A program made the position numbers and the translations under genes. 64,000 nt of DNA. Origin: Xylogone sp. PMI_703. Lineage: Eukaryota > Ascomycota > Leotiomycetes. Below are positions 35,384-48,598 of this stretch, piece after piece (the first letter of the stretch is position 1; every line of letters begins with the position of its first letter). Where the stretch lies: assembly GCA_021399445.1 (NCBI GenBank), contig JAJTUQ010000005.1, positions 1,674,001 to 1,738,000 on the forward strand, in the 5' to 3' direction. A model generated the notes under the pieces. It saw only the letters and a list, made by a program, of their open reading frames with translations, ran no database searches and was not told the DNA's origin.

Positions 35384-37558
35384 TCAGTCTTGTACACTCC
35401 CGACGAAAGAGGGATCTTTAATACTACCACCGGCATCACCCAATCCAGCTACTGGGCGATTATATGACCAACCAACAAACGGCTCCTGAGCGGTTGAAGA
35501 GAGTATAGCACCTTCAACAACGGAATCTACAGGCATCTCTTTAGTGAATTCCTCGTCGAAGTTGCCGGTATCAAGAGCGTCGGCCTGTGCAAGTCAAGTT
35601 AGCATTTAATATCTTTAGTGTAGAGAATAAAACATACCACATTGGGTTTAAATGTGGGTTCATATTTGCGTTGAAGCAATTTGCGCCAGTCAATGCTGTG
35701 GAAGAAAGGATGAGCCTTAATCTCTGCTGCACCGTTTGCTCCTAATCGTTGATCTGGTTTTCTGTTGAGCAGTTTTGTCAAAAGATCTTTGGCGGCGGGT
35801 GGGACAATTTCCGGTCCAGGGAAATGGAGTGGTTCCGAGAGGATCTTTCGGTACATCTCATTGGTATTCTCATCGTAGAAAGGAGGAAGACCTGTTAACA
35901 TCTCGTATAAGAGAACACCCAGGGTCCACCAATCTACGGTCTTTGTGTAACCTTGACCTAACAACAGTTCGGGTGCCAGATATTCCGGTGTTCCACAGAA
36001 CGTATTTGTCCGATCCTCGTCCTTCATGTCGAGTTTACATAATCCAAAATCGCAGAGAGCAATGTGTCCGGAGTAGTCCAGGAGAATATTTTCGGGCTTC
36101 AAGTCACGGTAAATGACGTTGAAGCCGTGAAGACATTCCAAAGCACACAAGAGCTCAGCCGTATAAAATCGTGATCGGTTAATGTCAAAGCGTTGTTCCT
36201 TCTGAAGATGATGGAAAAGCTCGCCGCCATTAACAAATGCCAAAACGAAATATAGTTTTTCGGGAGATTGGAATGTAAACTTTAGAGGCACAATGAAGGG
36301 ATTGTTGATCTGAGAGAGGACAGAACGCTCAGCCAGAGTATGAGCAACTTCTGATCGAGAAATGATATGTGCTTTTCGAATGGTCTTTAAGGCGTAGATT
36401 CGCTGGGTGTCTTTCTTTTTAACCTGCATAACTTTGCCGAAACTGCCCTTACCGACGACCTTCAATAAGTCGAAATCTTCGATCTTTAAGGAGCGAGTTC
36501 TGTTCTCAACGTACTGAACACCGATCCGGATTTTGCCTGTGCCATACTGTACGTCTAGCCATTCTGCGCCCCTTTGTCCAAGTTGTCGTTCCTTATTTGC
36601 AAACTCTGCTGCTGCCTTCTCTCTATCCTTCTTACTGGCTTTAGGATCTTCGACAAATTTATGCTCTTCCTCAAATCTAGGGTTGATTCGGGTAACACCA
36701 AGGAAGATGTCCTGGCTGCGACCAGCTGATGGAGGAGCATTTGGATTTCTTAAGTATAAGTGTATAGCTAGTTCCGTCACTCGAGATACATCAAACTTGT
36801 ATTGAGTGTTGTCCCCTGCCCAGAGTGGATTTTCGGGAGTTCCAGATACGGCGTTCACAAAAACTTGTACCTTATCGAAATCTACAAGGGCATATGGAAG
36901 ATATTTGGAAGAGATCCGGCCGTGATTTGTGGGGACCCCTTGAAATCCGCCTGCGGATGTTTGCGGCCTGCCGTTTGTGTAGGAACCTGCTACACCTTGT
37001 GATGATGATCCAGGGCGGTGGGATCCTGCGACTCCGAAACCATTACCCATGGAAAGTGAATTTTGTGTATGCGAGCTAAAAGCCTGCTGGTACTGTTCCG
37101 GGAGAGAGAATCCCTGTCCTTCGTGTAGGGTGACAATAAGAATACCAGGCCTGGGCTGTGCAGGAGGCATCATTGCCATAGCTTCAGATGCAGCTAGAGA
37201 CCTGTCAGTATCTTCACGGCAAGAGTGAAGTACTTCAACACATACCTATGCCATTGTCATTTGTAGGGGTTGTAGCGCCTGATAAACCAGCCTTCTCATC
37301 TTTGACCTCCCCAGTTATCGTTGAAGTGGAAGTTGAGCGCGAAAAGGTATTCGCAAGAGGTCCCAAGTGTGTCTCCTTGAGTTCTGAAAGGAGTCTGTTA
37401 GCAATGAACGCTTAGAATGGGATGAGACATCGAGTTATATTCTTGCAGGTACCCCTATCCCCAGACAAACCGATCTTTGAGGAGAAACGTAACAGCATGG
37501 AGGTGATTCAAATCAGAAGATCGGAATAGTACTTACTCTTCGTAAGTTTCCAGGACAT
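35384..37558 (-). CDS. ypkA: YPK1/SGK-type AGC protein kinase (YpkA)
   Basis: Four exons, complement(35384..35584, 35638..37193, 37246..37383, 37537..37558), 638 aa. The tiny first exon encodes MSWKLTK and joins in phase to KLKETHLGPLANTFSRS, the conserved YPK start. A C2-like segment spans about 70-285. Kinase domain from about 294: G-loop GKGSFGKV (301-308), K323, catalytic D417 in YRDLKPEN, DFG at 435, and the PDK1-site threonine 451 in TNTFCGTPEY. The hydrophobic/turn motif region is in the last exon (FVGWSYNRP). Ypk kinases act under TORC2 in sphingolipid and plasma-membrane homeostasis. Confidence 0.96.
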
Positions 37559-38358
37559 ATTGAATTTTGCCCAGCAAAAGAATGATGTGAAGGTATTGAT
37601 GTTGTGAAATGACAAACCGTTGGTAATCAGAAGCCGTGCGGTGAAGGTGTACCTCTTAACTCAGTTTAGGCGATGATGCAGCCCCGCCAAAAGCAAAGCG
37701 GGCAGACCGAGGACACTGAAATAGCACGCGGAATAGGGATATGGAGAGAGCGCTTCACAGGGTGGTATGGAGGGTGACTGAAAACACTGGCAATGTTCAA
37801 ATTGGAAGTGAGGAAGAAGAGCTGAGTGCTCCATTAAATTACGAGGAGGCAAAAGGATCACTACGGGACTTGAACTGTTTCGGCGATCTTCAGTGGCTCA
37901 GCAACGAACCACCCGGCACGATACAGTACGAGGTACGTCCTTGACAGGTCATGTGATTCATAGACTCTGTGAAAGCGGACTGAATTTGGTGATATCTACG
38001 AACGTCAAATTCAAAGTTATTAGAGATATTTCTCACTCATCTGTCAGAATTAGATCTATTCCTACTTGTCTTTCTCCTTGTTTTATCCTGCTTCCCCCTT
38101 GACCCACCCTCTTCTATTGATATTTTCTGCCTAATCAGTCCTAGCGTCACTATCTGAGCGTTGTCGCCTCAGTCATCAATAATGATAGCTGGAATCGCGT
38201 CTTCAACGTCAAGAGAACAGCCTCGCCATCGATTTCTATGTAACTAGATTGAGTTCATCTCTATTTGGCGCGCAGGTATACTTGTTATTGCTGCGAGCGT
38301 CATTCTAAGTGGTGCGCGATCACGAGGTGGCTTGGTAAACGGTCTGCCCGCTATAACC
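37559..38358. other. Divergent intergenic between ypkA and ADA2
   Basis: 800 nt. A short frame at 37741-37930 (+) ends at a plausible GTACGT donor but has no partner exon that joins ADA2. It is more likely leader or chance. Confidence 0.45.
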
Positions 38359-39985
38359 ATGGGTGTTATCCGCAAGAAGACTGCTGTCCGAGGCGGCGAA
38401 GGAGGAGTAAAATATGTTTGTGATGTGTGTTCTGCTGATATAACATCTACGGTGAGATCTATACTTGTAACTATCCTTTGAGTTACAATATTGACGTTGC
38501 GCTTAGGTACGGATCCGATGCGCGCACTCCGCCTGTAACGACTACGATCTCTGCGTACAATGCTTTGCAAATGGTGAATCCTCTCATAATCATAATCCAC
38601 CAACACATCCTTTTCGCGTTATCGAGCAGAATTCAGTCCCGATCTATGATAAGAATTGGGGTGCAGATGAGGAGCTTTTACTCTTGGAAGGAGCCGAGAT
38701 ATATGGCTTGGGATCATGGGCGGATATTGCGGATCACATTGGAGGCTATCGAACCAAAGATGAAGTTAGGGATCATTACATCAAGACATATATTGAGAGC
38801 CCTAACTTCCCATTACCGGAGAGAGCTAGTCCATATGACATGAAGTTATTGGAGGAGTGTCCCCGCGAAGTATTTCAGGCCGCCAAAAAACGGAGAATAG
38901 AAGATCGCAAGGAAGCGGCAAAGAATGCACCACCACCAGCACCGAAGAAAAAACCTACGGCAAGTGTGCCGGTTTGTCACGAAGTCCAGGGATATATGCC
39001 TGGTCGATTGGAGTTTGAGACGGAATATGCGAATGAAGCAGAAGAAGCGGTTCAGCTTATGCAGTTTGACCCTGGAGATGGGTTAAATCCCCGGACAGGT
39101 GAATTAGAACCGGAGATGGAGCTAAAGTTAACTGTAATGGACATATACAATTCACGGTTAACGTCAAGAGCTGAGAGGAAGAAAGTAATGTTCGAGCATG
39201 GACTACTGGAATATCGTAAAAACACAGCACAAGACAAAAAGAGAACAAAAGAGGAGAGGGACTTGCTCAATAAAGCAAAACCGTTTGCTCGAATGATGAA
39301 CCATGACGATTTCGAAGAATTCTGCAAGGGTCTTATTGACGAATTAAATCTACGTCAAGCCGTTGCGCAGCTTCAAGAATGGAGAAATATGAGAGTAGGG
39401 GATCTCCGAAGTGGAGAGAAATATGAACAAGATAAAGTTGCTAGAGCTCAGAAGACAGCTCCTATGGGATCACTTGATCGAGAAAGATTTGCAAGCTCGC
39501 AGCGTGCTAAAGCTGCCGCCGCCGCTGCTGTCGTTGAAACCCCATCTGGAGCAGCGGCTTTGGTTGCTCCAGAGTTACCTCTTCGTCTTATTGAAGGCGA
39601 TTCCGCAGCTTCTGGAAGCACTAAAGATCGCAAAGCTGATAACAAGGCGCTCACAAATGGCCATACAAATGGTACCTCAACATCACAGCCCGTCCAGCAG
39701 AAGATGGTGATCCAACCTCTCAGTGGTATCACACCATTATCTCTTTCTCAAGAAAATGCCCAGGATCTGCATCTGCTTACTCCTGAGGAGATCGAGCTCT
39801 GCGAAAAGACACGAATACATCCAAAGCCATACCTTGTCATTAAAGAAGCCATTATGAAGGAAGCATTGAAGGGCAATGGAACTCTTAAGAAGAAGCAAGC
39901 TAAGGAAATATGCAGATTAGAAGGGCAAAAAGGTGGAAGAATATTTGATTTTCTTGTCAACAGTGGCTGGGTAGGGAAAGCATAA
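38359..39985 (+). CDS. ADA2: Ada2, SAGA/ADA coactivator subunit
   Basis: Two exons, 38359..38451 and 38507..39985, 523 aa; 55-nt intron with GTGAGA donor, phase 0. Begins [12 protein letters not shown] zinc finger at about 20-65 (CDVC, then [10 protein letters not shown] and [11 protein letters not shown]), SANT/Myb domain at about 75-120 ([30 protein letters not shown]), and SWIRM domain at the C-terminus (about 435-523, [17 protein letters not shown], ending [13 protein letters not shown]). Ada2 activates the Gcn5 acetyltransferase in SAGA. The middle is charged, with a Ser/Ala-rich linker at about 330-400. Confidence 0.97.
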
Positions 39986-41145
39986 TACCTCTCGTTGTAT
40001 TACTAAAATATTGGGCGTTTATGAAAGATGTTGGGACGGTATGGGTGTCGCATTTACAGCATGGAGTTCAGGATACATGGAGGTCGTGAGTCGATTGGAA
40101 CGCCTACAGGAGACACGGAATACCACATGAGTATTAGGGGGCTTGGCACAGTCAGTCACCTTGGCTAAGGTGCTCTGCTATGCGATCTATTTCCCTTGTG
40201 ACATGATCATCTTATCTGCATTGGCTTGTTATTTACTGGATAGATATTGCGCTCCTAGAAGCTAATACTCGAGAGCCATGAGTCATATAATAACAAGACT
40301 GAATATTTACGATATGCCCATGCCCCTATGTCATAAAACAAATGAGTAAACGTACCAGACATCTTAAAAAATGAGTATTCATGCTTGATACGCCCAAACG
40401 ATGTAAGCGGTCCAGCCGTTTCTCGCCCCCTTTCTCGCCAAGACATCCCCTAATCCTATATAACCCCGAATGAGCAGTCCCTCTGCAACGAACAATAAAA
40501 AGCGCCGTTGTGGCAGAACGGTCAGGTCAAATTATTGTTCCAAGAGCAAGGATGGAAATTAAGCCTAGTCGTCTTGATACGACTAGGAGAGACGTAAGGC
40601 CTACAGCTGAAACAATAGCGTAGGGCAAGAACTCTTTTGTCATCAGTAGTAGTTTCTTTTTTCTTTTTCTTTTTTGAAGATATCAAATAAAATAAGATAA
40701 ATAACTTCCTTGCTTCATGCATTCTTCAGATAGTGCGTTGTTTGTCACCTCATTCAACGATTGAGCTTGTGGATTATCTCAGCAAAACACGTGGTAGATA
40801 TTCTGAAATATTCGGACGTCTACATGCTAGTGACAGAACACCCTTATAGAAGTATAGTTGTATAATATACTGGCAAGAACACCTTGTGAAAATACTCTGA
40901 TTCCCACGAGAGAGCTAAAGGGATAAAGGGTAATGGATGGGAAGAGACCACAGGATTGGTATATTAAGGAGGCAGGTGATCTATGGTATAATGCAAATTA
41001 CAGTATCAAATCAGGAGCAACGATACTGGGATGCTGATATCATCGTATTCAAGTGGTAAAAGCATACCTATCGTACAAGGCTCGGTACAGCCACAGCCTG
41101 ATATTTGGACCTATCTTGAATGTAGCCTCGGAGGAAAATATTATA
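39986..41145. other. Convergent 3' region, ADA2 and RBM25-like
   Basis: 1.16 kb between two convergent stop codons. A CT tract lies near 40650-40675. No supported gene, tRNA or repeat. Confidence 0.45.
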
Positions 41146-43701
41146 CTACGCGGAGAGCCCTCTCTTCTCGCTTTCAGAGAAGAAAATAACCATACGCCAT
41201 AACTTCTTAACCAGTACCTCTGCTTCTTCGTCAAGAGCCTAGTTGAAAAAAAGGTAATGTTAGTAAACTGTAAGTCGAAGAAGTTTCGTGATAAGTGGAA
41301 AGGATCAAAAGAGAATGAACTTACCCCTTCCAATTGCTCCACCAAGTCCTGAGGTTTGCCTCTCGTCCGAATATGCTCCTCAACAACCTCCACAAGCAAC
41401 TGCTCTTGTACACCGAGATACTCCACGATTTTCTTCTCCACAAATGGTCGGAGCTTCTCCACGATAATAGCATCGTCCACGTAATCCCATTTGACGCTCC
41501 ACTCCCATAGACCCTCTTTCTCGGTCGGGATCTCAGCGGCCAGCTGTCGTACAGCTTGATCACGCTCTTCATCAGTGAGACCGGCTGATGACGTAGAAGG
41601 ATCGAATTTGATAGGAACAAGAGTTCGTTTCGATGACCCGTCGACTTCTTCCTCGTCCTCCAATAGACCTTCCACTTCGGCGACAGTTCGTCGTTGAGGA
41701 GCTGCTTTCTGAGCTTTCTGGGCTGCAGCACCGAGGGACAGCTTGAATGGCTGTTGCATGGCGATACCAGGGCGTGGCTGTTGGGCAGCCAGTTCCTCTG
41801 CTTGTCTTTCCAAGAAGGAATCGGCCATTCCCTTCGCTTGTTCTTTCTCTGCTTGTTCGCGTGCCAGTTCTCTTTGCTCAGCTAATCGATCCCTCTCGTC
41901 TGCAGCGGCTTCACGAGCTCTGAATAGTCCCCTATTTCTAGTCCACCCACCTCGATCACGATAGTACTCATCAACCTTGCGCTGGGCCTCTGCATCATCA
42001 TCCCATTCTCGCAATCTCTGAGCCATCTTTTCTTTTTCCGCGGCAAAATTAGCTTCATCTTCGTCTTCTCGCTCCTTCTCACGCTGTATAGCAGCCGTAC
42101 GTGACCGCTCTCGGTTGAGCCATCGTCTTTCTTGGTCAAGATACTGCTTTTCAAGTTCTGCATCACGTTTGGCCTTTCGACGGCGTTCAAGCTCATCGTC
42201 ACTTGCGTCAGTATCATCATCTTCACGATTAATCCAAACATCTCCTCCTGCAGCACCATTCGTGCCACTGCCATTAACGAAAGTAACACCCTTTTGGTAA
42301 TCTCGTGGAATCTGAGAACCACCTTTAGGCCCAGAAGGAGCATTTGGAACACCTCGTGGACCTAATGGAATGTTATTAATTCCAGCAGCTGGACCGTTTG
42401 GCGTAGGTGATGCTAAGCGTGACGGTCTGGGAGCACCATTTCTTTGTCTTTCTAGCGCCTCCATTTCTTCTTCACGTTTTAGACGCTCCATATCTCTTCT
42501 ATTGCTCCGGTCTCTGAAGGCTGCAATTTCCTGTGCCACTGTTTCCCGCATTTCCGCAGGAATATCTGCAAGTTCGTCATCTACAGCGATCGGGATGTTA
42601 ACGACCTCGACGTTGTCCCCAACAGCGGTTGATGCATCTCGCATTGTTGTATCTTCTCCGCCTTCTTCCGTCTTCACAAAGACCGGAGGGTGGAATAGAT
42701 CATGTATAGCAGCCTGTAGAGCAGCACGAGCTGCGTCGAGTCGACTTTGCTCAGCAGCGGGATCATCTCCACGGGTTGAATGGTATTTCTCAAGATAGTT
42801 GAGAGAATTGTCATCGACAAATACAAGGAGCTTGCCCTTTTCCACCTCTCCATCTTTTTCTGCTTCACCGTCTTCTTTCTTAATGGTTCCGCCTGGAGGC
42901 TGCTTCTTCAGTGGTATTTCTATATCCTTCAGAACATCCACAGCGGTGGCTAAGCTCTCGGCATCCTCATACTGTGCGAATCCGAACGAACAAGGTTTCC
43001 CATCTGCGTCTACAGCTCTATCCCATCTCCGAAGCCGTCCAGCGGTAGAAAGTATCCGCTCAACGCCTTCATCGCCTCCAGCACCCTCCGTAATTCCACC
43101 CACAAATATGGTCCTGACAATCTCTTCCTTCGTAGGAGGCACCAGGGCCATCATGGTCTCTCTGAGGGCCTGACGTTGCTGCTCCATTCCTCTGTCTGCA
43201 CCTAAACCAGGCCTACCCCCAGAAGCCATAGCGTCACCTTCTCTTCTTCCGGTACCGCTTCCACCAACAGGAGTGGATGGTTTCGAGGGACCTGTACCCA
43301 ATCGAATGACGGGCGCGGAGAAGTTGATATTCGGCATATTTGGAGGGGCCTGGAAGCTTGCAGGGAGCCCTCCTGGTCGACTGGCCTGTGCATTGTTGGC
43401 TTGCTGTACACCTGGAGGAAGAGCCGTACCTGGCGCAGCCATTCCTGGCGGAGGGCCTGGAAAAGCGTAAGGTCAGTTAACTTAAAGGCTTCAGACAAGA
43501 GGACTACGTGATTGTAACTTACCCATACCTGGAGGAGGACCCATTCCAGGTGGTGTACCCGTTTGCCCAGGGTAACCAGCAAATCCTGGAGGGCGTCCAT
43601 ATGGCGGCGCTGTCCCATTGTTAGTCAATCAACAGATCGCGAGAGGCACTGGTGGATGCGCAAGACAAGTTGCACTTACCTCCGTAAGGATTGTACGCCA
43701 T
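41146..43701 (-). CDS. RBM25/Snu71-like RRM and PWI-domain splicing factor
   Basis: Four exons, complement(41146..41238, 41325..43456, 43523..43609, 43680..43701), 777 aa, GT-AG throughout. The N-terminus is Gly/Pro-rich with repeated PPPGM. RRM at about 152-219: RNP2 TIFVGGI and RNP1 SFGFAQYE. A long Arg/Glu/Asp-rich charged region follows (about 350-600, ER/RE and RERS runs, likely helical). The C-terminal PWI domain (about 690-775) includes LWEWSVKWDYVDD and FVEKKIVEYLGVQEQ. RBM25 and the related yeast U1 protein Snu71 work in 5' splice-site selection in the nucleus. The last exon supplies the end of the PWI helix bundle (ALDEEAEVLVKKLWRMVIF). Confidence 0.93.
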
Positions 43702-44050
43702 CACGCAATTTGTGTATTAAACCTCAGATAAGGTATATTATAGACAAATTCTTAGTCTCAGATTCGCTCTTTCACAAAACCGCGCCGGGTGCGGTAATTT
43801 CATGAAGCTGAACAGTATCAATCAGTATCTGGAGGCAGAACTCGCTGTAGCAAGCTAAATTTCGGGGATCGCCGGAAAATAATTATTGCGGCCCCGGCAC
43901 AAGCTTGAACGAAATGTTCCCATCACAACTTTTATGGGGAAAAGCGGCAGCTTGATTTCTATCAGTTGCCATACAGATCCAGGTGAGAGAGCCAATTACT
44001 TTTGCTATGATAATTTTTTCAATTATTTGCTGATATCAATTGTCAGCTCA
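43702..44050. other. Divergent promoter, RBM25-like and MRP21
   Basis: Only 349 nt separate the two start codons. No gene inside. Confidence 0.5.
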
Positions 44051-44923
44051 ATGGAACTCCGAAGGGCGGCGGACGCTTTACTGCGTTCGCAATCGTCTTC
44101 TTTAGCTGCTTTTCTTACCCCATCAACGGCCTCACGGTGGCAGGCAGGAAGACAATTGCAGGTGCAACTGGGCTATAGGTTACGGAATGCACCTGCAACA
44201 ACTGGGTCACGAACCATCAGCACAACGTCTCGATACCTTGACCCCCGACATCGAATTGCCACCGGTGGAAATTCTAAAGAGGAGAGTTCGATTGACGATG
44301 TAGCAAAGAGTCTGGGCTGGATCAAAAGAGGTAGAGCTAGGACTACGGAACAGCCGTCATCAAGTACTCAATCAACTCCTATTGATAATGAGTACGAAGA
44401 AGTGATACCGGAACCCGTCACGTCATCGAGCACTAGCAACAGTAGCAGTCTCACACCAGAAGAAGAGAGGAGGATGAATGGTGGCACATCAGCGGATGAG
44501 ATTCTCCAGGCCCTCTACAACACTACCACTAGACCCTCCTCAACTTCCACCTCCACCTTTGATGTCTCCAAAATGATGGACCCCCTCTCTTCACGCTCCG
44601 AGGGATATGATGTAATGCGGGACATCAACTCTAGTCTGAACAAGTCTATGGCACAGATCACTCGTCCACCCATGCGGTTAACTCCCCAGACTGGTCGCAC
44701 AGTGCAAGTTGGCGGGAACGTTGATGTCGGCAAAGGATTTAGGATGCTGGAGGTTAGCTGTGCAAGAAATAGAGTTAGACAGGACTTCGCGAGGCAGAGA
44801 TTTCATGAAAGACCTGGGTTAAAGAGGAAGAGATTGAAGAGCGAGCGCTGGAGAAAGAGGTTTATGATGGGATTCAAGGCTACTGTCGCGAGGGTGAAGC
44901 AGTTGAAGAAGCAAGGGTGGTAA
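44051..44923 (+). CDS. MRP21: Mitochondrial ribosomal protein bS21m (MRP21)
   Basis: Single exon, 290 aa, start at ATG 44051 (MELRRAADALLRSQ). An open frame extends upstream to 43886, but the internal ATG begins a good mitochondrial presequence: Arg/Ser/Ala-rich with no acidic stretch over about 60 residues. The middle (about 75-215) is Ser/Thr-rich and disordered. The C-terminal 80 residues are the S21 domain: RMLEVSCARNRVRQDFARQR, then FHERPGLKRKRLKSERWRKR, with many Arg/Lys for rRNA contact. Fungal Mrp21 proteins carry long N-terminal extensions like this one. Confidence 0.93.
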   Translation: MELRRAADALLRSQSSSLAAFLTPSTASRWQAGRQLQVQLGYRLRNAPATTGSRTISTTSRYLDPRHRIATGGNSKEESSIDDVAKSLGWIKRGRARTTEQPSSSTQSTPIDNEYEEVIPEPVTSSSTSNSSSLTPEEERRMNGGTSADEILQALYNTTTRPSSTSTSTFDVSKMMDPLSSRSEGYDVMRDINSSLNKSMAQITRPPMRLTPQTGRTVQVGGNVDVGKGFRMLEVSCARNRVRQDFARQRFHERPGLKRKRLKSERWRKRFMMGFKATVARVKQLKKQGW

Positions 44924-47900
44924 GAGGAGTGGGTTTGGTAGTAACTCGGGCCCAGCTCAGCTATCTCCTGCGATTCTGAATAGATGTGCGGTTGTACAAT
45001 TACACGATACGGGTTCAGTCTTGGTCTTAGGCTAGAATCTTTCCGAGTTGGATCATCTTCACAGCTCTGGAGTGTATGATATCGGTATCAGAGGATGGAA
45101 AATTAAAAAATGTACAGAGTACAGCCAAAGTTCTTCTGCGTATGTGCGAAATATGCGGGAGGCAAGCAACAGAACATGTAGTCGCCCCCGACATTCTCAA
45201 CTGGCTCTGGCCGACTACCACAGTACTTGTATTGGCTCTCTGGTCTTCCTCTTCGTATTAGTACTGGAGCTCGGTAAAAGCAACCAATTGTTCAGCTTTG
45301 TACGTTGTACCGTCGTAACTTGAAATTGGGAGGGTGGTGATGCCGATCTTACATCATATAGAACACACCACGCCCATAAGGCTTCTTTACTCAACCAGCT
45401 TTGTCCATGGAAGTACTTCCGGTGCGGAAGATACCTGAGCATCCAGGATTACGTCCTTCCAAGTGATTCCTCCAGGACCAACGAAGGCGTTGGTTGGCTG
45501 ATAAGTTTTTAGTGTCTGGAGGGAGAGGCGTATAGGCCCCAAAAAGTTACCGGAAAGTGACCTGTGTACATCCATACCGCCAGAGTTTTCCATGTAGCCA
45601 TATGGTGAATACGGGACAATCTCCGAACACCCAAGCAAAGCAGGTGCACATCACCTTGCTGGGGCGCCGCCCAGGCGCCCACGGGTAAGCCACGCACGCC
45701 GCACACGCAAATGGAGCGATGGGAAAGTTTCCAGCAGAAACCAGATTCCAGGTTTCCGGTCCGTACAAGGTGCCCACCCCTCGCGCACGTGATGGATCTT
45801 GGAGTGGCTCGGCACGAGCAAGAGCGTGTGGTCGGTCTAGAAACATTGCCCTTGATCCTCAATGGGCGATGATCATCGACTTTTGGCGCCGTCTATTCGA
45901 CAGAGCGCTAATCCTGCTTGTTCGACGGTGATGGAGGCTTGTCCGTAGCCAGTATGGTAGGGCCTTACTCCGTAGCTCGAGATGTGGAAATGGGGGGTTA
46001 TGAAGGGTCCCTGGGTCCTTGCAAAGGAGGGGAAAGGCAAGCCCCCTAGCTATGATGCGGGCTGAGAAGTAGAGAGCGAGTGGCGTTATGTGTTGAAAGG
46101 CTGCCGGACTTGTCACCGTCGGAGTGAATGAAAGCGCTCCGCGCTTGCATAACAAGAGTGTTCAACAAAAAGTTTAGTTGAGGAAGACGGTGCTGGTAGG
46201 TCTGGGCCGTAAAACCTCGAGCTTGTGCAGGTACCGTACAGCATACGCAGCACGAAATGCTCGGGACCTCATAACCGCGTTGCGAATCTCAGAAGGATCT
46301 GGTAGGCTTCTGTTCCAAATCTCGAGGGCGTGATTCCTCGTTCCGAAAGAGGCTAATAGCCACGGAGACCTGCTGGCCCTGAAGCGTTGTTGAGACCGCG
46401 GTGGCCTTCTCTCCCCAATTGTGGGCTTGCTCCATCACTTCCTTGCAAGCACCTATGTAGATCCAAGACGTAGTGTGCATTTTATTGTTTCTTATTGGTG
46501 ACTAGATATTTGCACTTTTATGTGCGAAGCAAGAGCGCAAAAAGAGGGCTGTTGTGGAGTAGCAGAAACCGTGATGGCAGCAATATTGTGTCTTGTCGTC
46601 GTCTACAAGTAGCGAAGTGAAGTGTTTGTTATCTTGATAACTCGGTCGCAGTCGCCACGCCAGAATTCACGGAGTCGGCTTCACCTCCGTCATCTCGATT
46701 TTGCCTTAAGCACCTTGCGCGGGTTGGGGCTGCAGATCCGATGCTGGTCAAGCCCCCAGAGACCCGCAACGTTTTGAACCGTCAGGATAGAAATAATGGG
46801 GGGAAGATGCGATCGCAACGCTGCGGTGCGCTGTTCCAGCACCAGCACCTCTGGTTCCGCCTCCCTGCGACGAACTACTATTTGACAGCCCAAGGACCCC
46901 CTCCGGATAAGAATTAGCTTCCTCCTCCCTGCGCTGCAGTAACTCGGAGACGCAACCAGCCAAAACCACGCAGCTCTCATTTCTTCTGGGCCCAAACGTC
47001 AGGCTGAGGGTCTAGAAACTTTTTGAAAAAACGTCAATGCTTCAGGGTCTCCAAATGCCGCTATTGATGGTGGCGATAAGATATACATTGGTATTTGTTG
47101 GTGTTTACTTAATCGATTTTACTTTTTTTCCCTTTTCTTATGTATCTCCACCAAACATGCGATGACTGCTGGAAACGGACTGGCTCTCGTCTTGTATAGG
47201 ACCTTACTCCGTAAAAGAGGTTTATATCACTCCAGAAGGCCTCAGCCTTGTTTGCATTTACACTCGCTCAGCTATTTCTCTCCTGTCCGGTCGCGGTTCG
47301 AAGTGCATGTAGGCAAATTATAACCACATCTCGAGTGCTTCTGTGCCTGAGAGCACCCAAACTGCATCCTCGAAACTTACGACGTGAGAAAGAGACGAAG
47401 CCAGAGCGCCGCCTTTCTACACGCTACGGCCACAAATAAAGGGTCGAAGCATCCGTATTTATCTATATAACCGAGTTGGCCAGCGGATGGTTGCCAACAC
47501 GGGGTCTTGATCGACACAAGAGGATCGTTCAGAGCACAGAGGGCGTTGAGAACTGACGTCAACTTTACCCAGCAAGCTGGTTGGCGCGTACCTCGAGTAG
47601 GCCCACCCCTTGAATTCACACTCCGCACCTACTTGATCCAGACCGGGGCGGTACCAGCTGGTGCTTTTACTCGTGACCATCTCATCTTCTAGATGATACG
47701 CCCCTAAGGGCAGCGATTGATCTGCTCTACGCTCGAATCAATATTAGGGACGAGCTGGAAGAGCCATTCCTCTTCGCGCAAGTTCTGTCAATCTTGCGCG
47801 TCTATTCATAAATAACCCGCCGCTGCTCACCTGGTGGCAAACGCCAGTGTGCTGGGCCTCCCTAAGAGTTGTCCGCCAAAGCAAGGACAGTCGCCCCGCG

Positions 47901-48598
47901 GGCCAGTCCGGTCTAACCTGCAGGAGCCTTCCTAGGACGGGATACCTGTTCTATCTGAGACTGTTCGCCTCAATCGCCTCTTGCATCTTACTCTCTTGTG
48001 TGGAACCTCATCTTCAGTTTGACAGTTAATCTGCTTTTCTAATGGTGCAAGCCCTTTTCCATCTCTTCTTTTGCACTGCTAGCCATAGCACAAGCGAAAA
48101 CAGCTACACAAGTACCTGTTCATGATAGGTTAAGCAGGAAAAGAAAGTCCTGGATCAGTCAACAAATCCGACGTCATACATATAAAATAACGGAAGAAAC
48201 CAATCTTCTTGGTCACGAGAACGAACCAGATATTTAGGGAACTTTGACGGGTCATAGGAAGCCCAATCGAAAAACAGAAGCGAAAGGGATTTGACAATAT
48301 GGCTGTTTAAGATTTGAACCTCACAAATGAGACATCTGATCTTACCCATGTAGTATTCTCGAAAAACGAATTACACTGTGGTTTGAGATGACACTATTAC
48401 CTCGTTCGCCTTAAAGTTCTCTCAGTTTCTTCACAAGTTCATTGCTGCAGACACTGCATTGCATAGCATTGCTAGTCGGTAAGCTACACAACCTTCTTGT
48501 CTTCTGACACAACGCCGAGAAGTTCTAGGTTGTGTATTGAGCTTCCTAACTTGTCAGATTGTACTACCTTTTCTGGTAGAATTCGATTACCTTAAACC
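44924..48598. other. 3.7 kb gap with no supported gene
   Basis: Many short frames overlap in all six frames; none shows a family match or intron-consistent structure. Features seen: a GC-rich block with a GGCGCC palindrome near 45660-45690, and two copies of CCTTACTCCGTA at about 45962 and 47201. No tRNA, rRNA or clear transposon remnant was found. The gap ends in the Zn2Cys6 gene promoter. Confidence 0.45.

Noticed and set aside
37741..37944. Possible upstream exon of ADA2 ending at a GTACGT donor
   Set aside because: ADA2 already has a complete, conserved N-terminus (MGVIRKKTA) with no need of another exon.
45547..46155. Several 90-120 codon frames on the minus strand
   Set aside because: They overlap in multiple frames in GC-rich DNA, the usual cause of chance open frames.
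48280..48350. GGTTCAAATCTT-like sequence suggesting a tRNA T-arm
   Set aside because: No matching acceptor, D or anticodon stems could be built.
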